Below are positions 9,706-21,088 of a stretch of DNA of 64,000 nucleotides, piece after piece. Every line of letters begins with the position of its first letter. Position 1 is the stretch's first letter. The notes under the pieces are model-generated. The model did not search any database and was not told the origin of the DNA. It saw nothing but the letters and a program-made list of their open reading frames with translations. The translations under genes were made by a program, and so were the position numbers. The DNA comes from Bryoerythrophyllum caledonicum (taxonomy: Eukaryota > Streptophyta > Bryopsida > Pottiales > Pottiaceae). The stretch is taken from positions 31,502,770 through 31,566,769 of the forward strand of contig OZ020518.1 of NCBI GenBank assembly GCA_963971425.1, written 5' to 3'.

Positions 9706-11974
9706 ATTTGTAGAAAACTAAAAGAAGAAGTGACATCAGAAATGCTGAACTAAAACACAAGAAATGAAGAGAATTTCTTTGAGATTATCTTTATATCATG
9801 GAAAGGACAAAGAAGGTTTAAAGCTCTATTGATGAAATAGAAGAGGGCAAGCAAAAGGTGGCGCACTGTCAATGTATTCAAACAGACACCCAATTATTTT
9901 GTTAAGGAGAAAAAATAGATGTAGTGCATGCTTGTAAAGGCATATTATGCGATGGAGACAACTGGCTTACATTAAATTTCAATCTAGCAAGCACATGGCA
10001 TTCAAAATTTTAGCATGTGGCATGCTCCTATTGTTAATGAACAAAATTAGATTTAACGGACCTTTGTAAAGGCGTATAATGTGGCAGAGGAAAGTGTATG
10101 TTTATAAAATTCAGGTTGGCAAGTTCTTTGTTTTACAATTTAAAGCATGGAGTATACTTTTATTGATAGGGAACAAAATTAGATCTAGCACATGGCTGCA
10201 AGGGTCTTACATATGATAGCACATGAAAGATTGATAAGATAGTTATTTTTATTTCAAAGAGAAATTACAGCAAAGAATAATTAATGATAAGGAGAAAAAA
10301 AGGAGGGAGGGACTATTTTGGTCAAAACGGAAGGACGTAGAAGGTGAAGCCTTCTTGTATTTTGATAACAACAAAGTTCTCATTGCACACAGATGGTGAA
10401 GAATTTTGATGTTGTAGTTGTCTGATGATTGAGGTAGTGAGTCCACAATCAATTGCTCTTGTGTCCGCACCAAAGAAGAGGTGTAGGAGGCAAAAGATAT
10501 TCTTTTTAAATAGAAAGCAGCTAAATAGGTCTAGGATGAGAAGGAGTAAAGTATATATTGAAAATGTAGACATAGTTGATACGGCTAGGGTCTTGTCTTT
10601 CAATTCTCGAGAGAATGAATGTGATTCAAGTCTGCATCAACTTTGGAAACACGAAAGGTATGCATTATCTGATGTAGAGGAGATTCAGAAATAAGGCGTG
10701 GAGTGAAGATCCAGTAATGAAGAAGAAGCGGACTCCAACAAGGTAGTGCACTCTTCTGTTCAATCATTCGTAAGTATTTAGCCTTTATTTAGTCGTGAAT
10801 TTAGAGAAGAGTGTGGTCGGATACGATGCACACATATGAAGCTTTGGTACTGAAGGCTCTTTCATCAGCAAAACCTATCAAGATTTTATTTTTGACAATC
10901 ATTCTTCAATTTGTCTTTGTTTGAGTATTTTCCTTTTGAAGTCTTTGTTTGAATATATTCTATTGAAAAGGACAATAAAGGAATGAAAGGTAAGGCTTCA
11001 ACAAGGAAGAGTTTCTCCCTTTATTGCCTAAGTTTTTATCCTTCAATGGCTTTTTTCCTTAATACTTTTTTTTTGCCTTTTTTTCATATTGAAAATTAAG
11101 ATTTTGGAATATTGTTGGATAATTTTTACATAAAAATAATGTCATTTGATATGAGTGTAAATTTTTGAAAAGATGTAGATTTTACAAGAGAATTAGGCTT
11201 GATTTTCATAACTAATCTTCGGCTGAAATGTAGGAAATATTTGGATTTTCTAGAAATTTTCACTTTGGTGATTTTAGCTGGTTTTGAGGATTTATAGAAA
11301 ATGGAAAAAAAATTAAAAATTTGAAAAAATTAGGATTGATAGTTCCACCACCAATGTATGAAGGATAGAATTTTCAGCATGTTTGGCATTGTTACAAAAG
11401 ACTTATAGGCGTTTCCATTTTGTCTATATCTATGGAAAAAAACTTTGATGGTATTTTTTTATTTAAATTTTTTTTTTGCCCACGCTTCTTGCCTATAGGC
11501 CCCTGCGCTCTCTTTGTTGAATGGGCTTACTTTCTAAATCGAATAGGAGGGTCACTAGAGCACGTCCACTTCAAGCTTCGACTCCAATGGCTATCCAACC
11601 CGCTGCACCTTCGATGGTATGTTTATTCCATCTTCTTTATATTAGGTTGGGAGGGAGTGTTACTTGTATACTACATTTAGGCTTCGGCATTGATGGCTCA
11701 AACAACGACAAGAAATCTTAATGTTTAGGGTTTTTCACCCATTGTTTTACAATCGCCTATGTTTCATTGAAGGTCATGTGGATAGAACTCTTAACAATGC
11801 AGACACAAGGCTTTGGCGCCAAAGCCTTGCCATTCAACAATATATTTTTTGCTTTATCTTCTTTTCAATCAAACTTGTGCTGAAAATGTACCTTTGGAGC
11901 CGAAGCCTTTTCTTATCGTACCACCTTCTTGTGATTTTTTTAAAAATTCGTTATCTTTTCATCTTATTCATTGA
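9706..11974. other. AT-rich intergenic stretch without a supportable gene
   Basis: Contains only short ORFs (the longest, 10425-10694 on +, 89 codons, Arg/Lys-rich, not recognised). Near 9900-10200 a phrase of the type 'aaaattagatctagca' recurs three times at about 100-bp spacing, which may be terminal sequence of the neighbouring transposon. No RNA gene or promoter was recognised. Confidence 0.5.
11806..11829. repeat. Perfect 24-bp palindrome centred on GGCGCC
   Basis: Both arms read CAAGGCTTTGGC, giving a perfect self-complementary 24-mer. The same core recurs in the tandem array at 12.5-13.1 kb, so this is probably a stray unit of that family. Confidence 0.8.
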
Positions 11975-12481
11975 GGGCCGCTTCACACCTAACTCTCAAG
12001 TTGAGAGTCCGTCGGTTTCCACCAATGAGATTGCTTGAATGACCAAAGTCCGGCCTCTCGGCCTTCACACTAAAGGCCAAAGTCCAAAGGCCGTCGTCTT
12101 CCAATGTGCCTACATGGCAGTACTTTTGGAGAGTTTTGGCGCCAAGGCGACGAACTCTTGAGCAAATCTTGGGTTGCCGTTTTTAGTCGACCCAAACTTC
12201 CTTCAAGAGTCCCTCAATTTTTTTAACAAAATAATCAAAATCTGACAAGATCTAGACCGTTGGATGAAAGAGGGTGATTTTTTTGGTTGATTTTTTTTGG
12301 CGTAGTGATATGGAGCCCGGACTTTGGACTTGGGCTTTGGGGCTTTACACCTCAGCTGCCCAAAGGCTTCAATATATTTATTTTAATGTTTTTTTTAAAT
12401 TCAAAAGTTTGGACTCTTGCCATAGTTTGGACAGAAATTTTGACGGACGGACTCTCGACTCGGCCTGGTGTGAAGCGGCCC
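11975..12481. mobile_element. MITE, Harbinger/Tourist-like, 507 bp
   Basis: Terminal inverted repeats: the left end GGGCCGCTTCACACC is matched by its exact reverse complement at the right end (GGTGTGAAGCGGCCC). A second matched block (GAGAGTCCGTC) lies just inside. TGA on both sides (11972-11974 and 12482-12484) would be a 3-bp target duplication. GGGCC ends and 3-bp duplications suit PIF/Harbinger MITEs, although TTA/TAA is the usual target. No coding capacity. Confidence 0.7.
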
Positions 12482-12534
12482 TGAATGTGCTGAAATTTTG
12501 GTCTTACGGAAGGACAACTATAACATAGGGAAAT

Positions 12535-13110
12535 GAGGCTTCGCCGCCGAAGCCTTGCCTTCTAGTATTTCCGTAATGTGAAAGCGGCGATTTTGAAAAA
12601 AATCTACCAATTTGTCTTTGATTTGGCTCAAATTTTTGCATGATGGTAGGATTACTTCATCATTGCAAATTGAGGCTTTGGCGCCAAAGCCTTGCCTTGC
12701 AATAGCACCTCCATATGAAACTTAATTTTTTGGAAAAGATTCATCTTCTTCTTCTAAATTAATTTTGCGGAAATTTTTGCCTTATGGTAGGATCACTTCA
12801 TCATTGCAGAATGAGGCTATAGCGCCAAAGCCTTGCCTTGTGGTAGCACCTCCATATGCAACTTAAATTTTTGAAAAAAAATTCATCTTTTTCTTTTTTG
12901 ATTTTGGTGAAATTTTTGCCTTATGGTAGGATTATTTCATCATTGTAAAATGGAGCATCGGTACCGAAGCCTTACCTTTTGGTAGCATCTCCATGTGAAA
13001 CTTAAGTTTTTGTCTTACTCTTTGAATTGTGCTGGAATTTTCATGTTGTACAATGATTTCTTTAAAATAGAATATTGAGGCTTTGGTGCAAAGCTATCTC
13101 TTATAGAAGT
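12535..13110. repeat. Tandem array of ~140-bp units each opening with a palindrome
   Basis: Five degenerate units start at 12535, 12672, 12813, 12953 and 13077 (spacing 137, 141, 140, 124). Each opens with GAGGCTTTGGCGCC-type dyad sequence followed by AAAGCCTTGCCTT, then 'gtagcacctccatatgaaactt', a T-rich part and 'ttatggtaggattacttcatcattg' (written with variants). Divergence between units suggests an old array. Function unknown. Confidence 0.75.
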
Positions 13111-14671
13111 TCCTCCAGGTGGGTTTTTTCCTTTCTCTTGCCAATGCTCAATGCACTTTCATTGTAATGTCCTCACAAACAACTTTAAGATCTTGACATC
13201 TCTAGTGACCCTGCAATTTCTCCTGCTGTTATTGATGCTTCAAAAGTTTGTATCACTTCTCTTGGCTATTTATCATATGTTTTATTTTAAATATTGATTT
13301 TGATGTATTATAATTTTTTAGTAAGGACATAATATAGAACATAATTCATTGTTGTTTTTTCGAAAAGGATTTGGGCAATTTAACCATGGATGATGACGTT
13401 GCTGATTCTACTGAATTTAATTGTCTACCTCGGCTTCAGAACTCAAATGAAGGACAACGTGCAATGAGACCATCACAAATCAAATTTTGTATTAGTTCTT
13501 GACAACATGCGGGTGACAAAAAACCATTTCTATGTTCCCTTGTGCAGAATGATTCCACTTCCACGAGTTTGACCGGTCTAGGAGGTGGATGTGAAGACCC
13601 AAGAGAAGAGGTTTGAAGGGGATGAAGCTATTTTGCGTGCCCAGAGCAGTGAGCGGTGAGCGGTGAGCGGTGAGCCTAGAGCGGTAAAGTTGGGGTTTTT
13701 ATGGGAAAACAAAGTCATAAAGTTGACAATGAAGCAAGTGGAAAAGTAAATAAAATAGAGCCAAACTTGACGGTAGAGGGCCTATCACCGTGGGTCCCAT
13801 AAAATTTAAACAATTATTGGGTATTCCATTCCATATATGGTGGTACTTTCTGAAAAGGGAACATTTGATAAGTTTATGGAGGGATGTTGGAACCCTATGG
13901 CCGTGGATTACTGGAACACCCTTAAATTAGGGAAGTTGTATTAAACCAAGGTAAGTGTTCATTTATTTACTATACCAATGTCAACTGAAAATTTATGCCT
14001 AATTATATTGCATGATATAAGAGAATTGTAATTAAAAAAATACCTAAATTTTGCAGAAGATTAGAAGAAGGCTCAGTACTTTAGGATACACATAAGAATG
14101 ATTAAAGTGAGCGTGTTTACATAGTAGAACATGTGGAATTGAGAGGTTGGAGAGTTCATGTAGGAAGAGAATAGAGCAATGACTTAATTTAGTGAATTAT
14201 AGGTCAAATAATAAGCCACATACTCAATTTTGCAATGACATTATGTATACAAAGTAAAGTTGGTGTCACAGTGAGGAAATAATCTTTATGGATAGCGTGG
14301 ATAATTATGCTACTAAATAGTGACAAAATCAAATGTCACTATTATGAAGGGATTTTTTAACTGCCATCACGAGAGCGAATAAAGAAACTTAAGAAGACGC
14401 AAGTTCAAGATATAGGGATGACCAAATGAATGAAGGTTTAAGAGAATCATGTAATAGCGTAAAGATACTTGAGCTATCTCATTAAACACGCAGCCAAGAA
14501 GGAAAGCATGGAATCTGGTTGTAGGTGGCAACAAATGAAAACAAACTTTTCATACTCATATAATGACAACAGAATGGGGAAAAGAAAAAGAAGAAACGGT
14601 CGTTAACATAGGGGGGTTCCTTTGAAACGCGAGAGACAAGGAAGAAGAACAAGTCAAAACAAAACGTTTGC
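13111..14671. other. AT-rich stretch downstream of the methyltransferase gene; short GAGCGGT repeat
   Basis: No ORF worth calling. A simple 7-bp repeat (GAGCGGT, about three and a half copies) sits at 13651-13675. The part just below 14672 is the downstream flank of the minus-strand gene and would hold its 3' UTR. I could not pick out a poly(A) signal with confidence. Confidence 0.5.
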
Positions 14672-17600
14672 TCACGTTGATGCAAAAGAACTGGATGCCG
14701 AAGAGGAGGGTAAGACATGTAATTCTACGTTAGCTTCTACATCTAGATAACAAACCACACATGGATCATATTGTTGATTGCGGGTATGATGGCGAGGAGA
14801 CAAAGTAGATGCCACTATGTCAGCAACATGTCCGGCCCAAGGTGGCAGCAGAAAATCCCTGGGTGGAGAAACCGCCCTGGCAATCAAACTACAGAAAGCA
14901 TAGGATAATTAGGTAATAAAATCATGGAGTTCTTCACAATAATTGGCAGAGAGTTGCAAACAAATAAAAGTTGAACTTACGTACTCAATCTATTACGTTT
15001 CACGATTTTCCGGATAGGGCTGTATTCATCCGGGAGAGTTGCCACTCCACGCGACTCAGTTCGGTTGGAATGACCCAATAATGGCGATGAAAGGGCCTTC
15101 AACTTCTCGTTGAAGATGGTTGTGTCGCTTTCCAAAGCAATGATATGTCGACCGCACATCTGGCATGCAAGCACAGAATTGCTTGCAAAGGAAATTCACA
15201 ATATTAGAATAACTTTACGTGTCAAGCTAGCAAATGATAGAAACGCATCTTGAACGACTGCGCCAGGCTGTGATAACGCCTCGATCAACATCTGGAAAAA
15301 GGAAGCATCCTTCTCACAAGGTCCCCTCCATGGAATGACTCCTCGCATGGATTGAGACTCCGCCGTGGTGAAATTGAAAAGAACATCGGATTCTTCCACG
15401 CCCATTCCCACCTAAGAGAGGGATTCGTTCTTATTGACTGTAAACTTGGCACCATTCATGTTCTCACGAACAAAAAATAAGACACAGAACCTGCGAGACT
15501 ATGAAGGCACAACAAGTCAAATTCCTTACCGATGTTGTTAGAATGAGAATTGAGGTTGAAATCAACAAATGAACCAAAAGGAATGTTGGGTAAAAGACAA
15601 GAAATCCAACCTTTAGCGATGGGAAAATGTGCGAAGTCAATGGTAGGTCGTTAATTGCCCACCATTCTCTGAAAACCTTGAAACCGTATCCGCCAGCATA
15701 CGACAATTCATCAGACCGGATAGAGGGGACCTCGGGCACGAAGATCAGTATGCCTCCCATATCATGAAGGAAGTAGTCCGCAAACTCAAATAAGCTTTCC
15801 AGGCCCGCAATCAAATATTCATTCCATGAAGGAATGTCCAACGCATGCTTGGAGATGGATGGGACCGACATTCCGTCAGGAATGTCACCCAAGATCAAAT
15901 CGAACCTACTGTGAAGACAATGAGTGGACCGTCTTGAACTGGAAGCCTCCTTCCGTGCCTGGAAAACTAGAAGTCGGTAATTTTATTTCGAAACAAAGGT
16001 GATAGTTATTAAATACAATGTGAATAATAAGTAATTGTGACAAATTTGATTAAATCATATACTGTATGATTGAATCAACAATGAGAAAATAATAGCAATG
16101 AAGTGCAAAACTTTCTAAACCAAAGTTATGCTGAAAATTTCAAATTACCTGGAGGACGAACGAATTGATTTTAAGTAGAGTCGCATGCTCTGCAGGAAAG
16201 GACTCCATGATCATGGAGATCGATGAGTTGTCCACGAAGACTGTCGCAGGGAGAGGTGGAGAGGTTCTACCAACATTAACCTTCTCGATGAGCATCTTAG
16301 AGCACTGGGAAAGAGGACTCGAGGCGCTCGAAGCTTCTGGAAGAGGTCGCTTTGATCTCCTAGTAAATCGCAGCGGTGCCACCAAGGACTCCGAATCCAA
16401 CATCTCAATGTCATCAACATCGGCACTTGATACCGATGGGATCAGTTGAGCTTGTTGAATAGCTAGTTCCGCCTTCGCGGCGGCCAATGCCTTCGCAACT
16501 GCCGATGCTGCAGCATCCGACTCTGCCTTGATCTTGGCGGAGGCCTCTGACTCCGCCTTTGCTTTCGCAATGGCCTCGGCATCAGCAGCAACCTTCTGCT
16601 TCGAGACACGAGTCTTCTTAGCGCCAACCTCTATAGAGACTGACGGAACTGACAATTCTCTACCCAGAAGATCCGGCTGGACACTATTTCGGAGTTCGAT
16701 ATCAAATGAAGGTGGCCTCTTCACCGGACAATCCAAATACCACCCGCAACGCTCCCAATGCTCCCGGCCGCACGTCTTCGTGATATTTTTAGTGAACATA
16801 AACATATTACTAGTCTTCTCCAAGTAATTAGAGAAGGATGGTGGAGTCCTAGTGATTGCCTTCCTTGGGAAAAGGATGTACATGAAGTACCTATAGAGAG
16901 TGCGGTTAATGGCATGCTTGAGTCCCACTTGCTTCTCCACCAGGTTATTCTTGTGAACGCCTTTCCCCTTGAATTCATTCTGAAAGGCGATATCCCACAA
17001 CTGCACGCGCATCTGTTCAATGTATTCGGATATTGTGGGAATGGGCATACCATTCTCAGTAATGTACTCAATAGAAACCCCCATGTCAGACATGATCCCA
17101 TGAAATAGCATTTCGGTCTCCCCTGAAAGCTGCAAATATGAAGGAAACGGTATTCATAAATACAAGCAGTATGTAATGTGGCACCAAAAGAGATATTCGA
17201 ATACCATATAGAAGAAAATCACAACATTGTATTGCATTAAGTGATAGGAAACAATATACTTGAGACCACCATGTTGCCTTGTGAAGCCATTCTGGAAAAT
17301 CATGGTCAGGAAACTTCGTCCTGGAAAATCGAACTTGCTCACGCAAAAAAGGGGGCTTGTTTCACCGCTCCAACCATTTCACCTTCATGCTTGGGACCAT
17401 AGCAGAGGTGGCGAGGTAATACAGCTTCTCCTGAGACATCTCTGGATCATCTTCACGGTTCTCATAGTGAATACGAACTTGCGATAAGAACTCAGAAGTG
17501 TGTTTCGGGTCCGCAATCGGCAATTGCTTCTTGAGCTCCGAGCTAAGGTGCACCTTTACTTTCTCAACTCGATCTGTAACGAATTCGTGAATGGCAGCAG

Positions 17601-20600
17601 AAGTCCAAGATGACTCATCAGGGAACTTTTCCTTGAATTTCCTATTGACATGAGCAACTGCATCACCAAGCTCTTGTTGCAGAGGCAAAAGCAGAAAACA
17701 ATTATCATCATATCCAACTGATTTCACAGGACAAAGTCGATGAAAAGAGGTTTTGAAAATAGTACAGTCTAATAAATACAGGATTTTAAAATAGTTTTGA
17801 AAATTCAATTTATGAAAACAGTTTAAGAACTAGAAGCACTGTCCTAGATACGTTGAAAAGTCTTTGAATACAGTCACAGTCCTAGGAACGCATTACAACC
17901 TTTCCTTCTTCAGTTTAAGAAAAAAATGAAATTCAGTTTCTGAAATATAGTCTTTTAAATTAAATTTTCAAAAACAGTCTTTGGAGGTGAGTGTTTGACC
18001 CTACAAACATATTTAGAAAACAGCCTTCAAACTTTATATTATGAAAACATCAAACAAAAAACAATGTATGAAAACAGTTTTTGAGAACGCATAACAACCT
18101 AAAAAACTCAATGTTTGAAAGTAGTCTTTGGTATAAAGTTTTTAGACCAAAAATTTTGTTTTGAAAACAACCGTAAATTTTAATTTCTGTAAACACTGAA
18201 TGAAATACAGATTTCCAAAAAAATTCAAAAAATGCATCACAGTCCTAGAAAATTAAATTCTGGATTGTAGTCTTCATAATAATGTTCAAGGGTAAAGAAA
18301 CATGAATCTTAAACAGCCTCAAAATATTCAGTTATGGAAAACAGCAAAGTATAGTCTTTAGAATTTAGTTTTAAATTAAAGTCACCCAAGAAAAAACGAA
18401 ACGAATCACATAAATTCACTTGTTGACCCCCTTTTTGTCAATGATCCTCTCTAATAAAATAGTTCAGAGATGACTTCATGAATACAGTGTGAACAAAGAA
18501 GCCAAATCTTGAATTGATCGTGAATTTATCATTGATCGTAAAGACATGTCATGAAATTTCAAAACTACAGATTATTTGATACTCATACAATGGCCTATGA
18601 CTTCAAATTTTGGCCTTGAAATCACAATTATTGGATATTGAATCAAACGTATATTTTGCAATGATTTCAATTCATAAGATGTCTGTGTTTAGTGAGAATG
18701 TAGTTACAAATTCGAGCACGATACACTTGACAGAATTGTAAGGGGGAATTGAGTTAATTTTTTAGCACATAAATTAATTGATGTAAAGAATCCAGCAAAG
18801 CACAAAGATAAAAAATTCTAGGCACGAGATAATTTAGAGTAATTTGAGAATACGAATTGACAAGTCGAGCACACAATAATAAATATTAAATCACCAACTT
18901 CAATGCATCCAAAAATACTTCTCAATTAATCTCTTGGTAATGAAACTGATATTCTGACGATTCATTATCTAATACCGCCAATTTGATCTCGTGGAGTTGA
19001 GATAGCTATCCAGAAGAGAATTCTATCAGGTACTTAAAACGCTTAAGTGAAAAAACTTAAGCATCGTGAGCTAAACTGTGTGTACATGAAAGTGTATCAA
19101 TTAGGATGCCTCGTGTCTGCGAGAGAATCAAGTGAAATGAAATAGGGAGTACAAGTACCTGATAGAGAATTGCGATCAGAGACTTGAAAGTCAAGGTGTA
19201 CCATGTTCTGTCTTTGGACCTCTGCTTTGCCTTGGCTGCCACAATTTTGTCCTTGCCCAGGAGCGACTCGAAATACACAAGGAGCTGCCCGACAATACCT
19301 TGAATGCGATATAACTTGTGGACCAGATTTGTTGTCACATGTGATTTTTGGTTTCTCTTGATAGAACAAATCATTTAGTCATACTCGAAGCTCATAATCA
19401 AGGTAGACATTCAACTCATTCAAGAAATAAATGAATGTATTATCAGAAAGTCATCATGAAGTCATACTAGAAGTCATGCTATAACTTCATCATAAAGTCA
19501 CACTAGAAATCATACTGCTTAATAAATGAAAGTATTATCAGAAACAAAAAACATACCAATTCACTTGGTGAAGAGCTGGAAGCAGAGGAGCAACTTGACC
19601 GTCCACATTGAGGATGATCGATTCCACAAAGTAGTGCCAGTTGATGTCATTCGAATGATCTATGTTGATAACCAACAGGCAAGCTTGTAATCTATGGTTC
19701 CCATCCCAGACGTAAAACATCATTCCAGAAAGGGGCTTCAAATCTTCATCACTCTGCAACTCAATCTCAAAATGCTCGTTTGTGCTAGTCCAAAGTGGAC
19801 TCCAGGAACTGGAAATTGCCTCAGACACTAGTACAGTCTTACCTTTGTTGTTCTCCAAAGCCACGTAAAACACACCGTGGCCTTCCATATACCCTATGCT
19901 AACAAAATAAGCACCTAGTCCCATCACATCATTCTTCAAATAAGGTCGGACAACCGGTACGGAAATCATTCTACAAAGTGGTATATTCAACTTTGATTTG
20001 GCCTTAGGTTTAAAACGGAGTCTTTCCAAAACCAGGTTCGTATTTACAGACTCCTTCATGACTAATTCATCCATCTCCTTCCCAAGCTCGTCAGCTGTCA
20101 TTGGCGTCCCCTTATCCTCAATGCCCTCCAAGTCAAGTACTTCCATCTCATCCATTGGAAGTTCTGAAAAATATCCAGTAAGACTCATTAGAAATAAATT
20201 AAAACGTTAAATTGAGTGAGGGAAACAATCAAACTTATAACAATACCTTCAGTCTCGACTCCGAGACGAGGGAAGCCAGTCTCCTCATTGATGGGACCAT
20301 CTGATAACTTCTCTGAAAGAAAAATGACAATGTAAACATTATCAAAAAAGTTCTAAACAATACCATCATTCATTGTGTCTAACAATCCTTAAACACACAA
20401 GCCTACGGGGGGTGCCGACAACGGCCCCTCCCCGGAGGAGACGGTGTCCCTTGGGGCAGCACCACCTCCGGGGAGGTGTCGCTATGGACACCCCCTCGGT
20501 GCCGGCCCTCTCATGAAAAAGAGAGTCGACACCGAGGGGGTGCCAACAGCGGCACCTCCTCGGAGGTGATGCAGCTCAACCGAGCAGCGCCACCTCCGGG

Positions 20601-21088
20601 GAGGTGTTGCTGCCGACACCCCCTTGGTACTGGCCCTCTCACAAAAAAGAGAGTCGGCGCCGAGGGGGTGCCGACAGTGGCACCTCCTCGGAGATGATGC
20701 AGCTCAACCGAGCAGCGCCACCTCCGGGGAGGTGTCGCTGCCGACACCCCCTCGGTGCCGGCCCTCTCACGAATGAAGGCAACTATTCACAATTACATAA
20801 ATGCAAGGTAATTTATGTAGCAAGGCCCTTACCCGACATTCTTAGTCCTCTCTGGTCGTTCAGTGCTTTCGTGACGTATCCGTCGTCACTGGCATCCGTT
20901 GCGACAACAAAATTATGGTAGTAATCAATATCGGAAAACGCTACTCCATTCTTTTGTGAAGACTACCTAATCTAACACCACTTTTCACTCTCTTTCCACT
21001 TACCTGCCATTTGTTGCTCGACGTTGCGAAACGCAGTTTCCTCGCCTTGCGTTGCACTTTCACTTCCCGAATTTTCCAGAAGTACCAT
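14672..21088 (-). CDS. ParB-like domain fused to permuted DNA N6/N4-methyltransferase-like domain, 11 exons
   Basis: Spliced by hand. Exons (high to low): 21088-21004, 20940-20833, 20312-20247, 20163-19565, 19356-19159, 17670-17260, 17129-16149, 15958-15611, 15411-15214, 15159-14981, 14888-14672. Nearly all junctions are GT-AG and in phase. The total is 3390 nt (1130 codons), ending in TGA. ATG at 21088 opens MVLLENSGSESATQ. Domains: ParB/sulfiredoxin-like fold about 140-260 (FYVWDGNHRLQA, DGNHR at 240-244); helical middle; Ala/Lys/Glu-rich coiled coil about 660-715 inside exon 7; methyltransferase about 835-1060 with motif IV-like DIPD (841-844) before the SAM-binding blocks, the permuted beta-class order. 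Phage and bacterial ParB-methyltransferase fusions are known. One in-frame TGA (codon 455, 17364-17362) and degenerate catalytic motifs suggest a pseudogene or non-catalytic protein. The exon 9/10 join is the least certain. Confidence 0.7.
14981..15958 (-). other. Exons 8-10: permuted methyltransferase-like domain
   Basis: Exon 8 (15958-15611) reads FDLILGDIPDG, then LFEFADYFLHDMGGILIFVP, which parallels motif IV and the following strand-helix of N6/N4 DNA methyltransferases. Exon 9 reads ALSQPGAVVQDAFLSFAS, parallel to the PG-x-V-x-D-x-F-x-G-x-G SAM block but with both Gly lost. Exon 10 reads MCGRHIIALESDTTIFNEKL, parallel to the GR-x-x-I-G-I-E-x-D block. Motif IV is DIPD rather than DPPY. 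Order IV then I marks the beta (permuted) class. Spacing to the family suggests that a few residues upstream of CAG/ATG (ACQ) may also be exonic. Confidence 0.6.
17671..19158 (-). other. Intron 5 (1488 bp), AT-rich with recurring GAAAACAG phrases
   Basis: Bounded by donor CAG/GTACTTG at 19159 and an AG acceptor above 17670. Between 17740 and 18400 the phrase 'tttgaaaacagtc' and close variants recur many times, a degenerate short repeat. No ORF or mobile element recognised. Confidence 0.5.
19565..20163 (-). other. Exon 4: ParB/sulfiredoxin-like domain
   Basis: Acceptor TTTTTCAG just above 20163 and donor GTGAAT just below 19565, both in phase with the neighbours. Carries ISVPVVRPYLKNDVMGLGAY and, at 19705-19691, DGNHR inside FYVWDGNHRLQA. 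The G-x-H-R-x-x-A signature is the nucleotide-binding motif of the ParB/Srx fold, which in bacteria binds CTP or ATP. An alternative donor (GTATGT at 19556) exists but would not keep phase with exon 5. Confidence 0.65.
20404..20770. repeat. Three GC-rich snap-back (quasi-palindromic) repeats inside intron 2
   Basis: Units of about 125 bp: one partial (20404-20513) and two full (20521-20641, 20650-20770). Each begins GAGAGTCGGCGCCGAGGGGG, continues GTGCCGACAGTGGCACCTCC, and ends with the near reverse complement (GGAGGTGTCGCTGCCGACAC, then CCCCTCGGTGCCGGCCCTCTC-like sequence), so each can fold into a long hairpin. Much richer in GC than the flanks. It lies in an intron of the ParB-methyltransferase gene. 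Confidence 0.75.

Noticed and set aside
20476..20921. Arg/Pro-rich ORFs across the GC-rich repeats
   Set aside because: They exist in both strands because the repeats are quasi-palindromic and lack stops; the region is an intron of the minus-strand gene.
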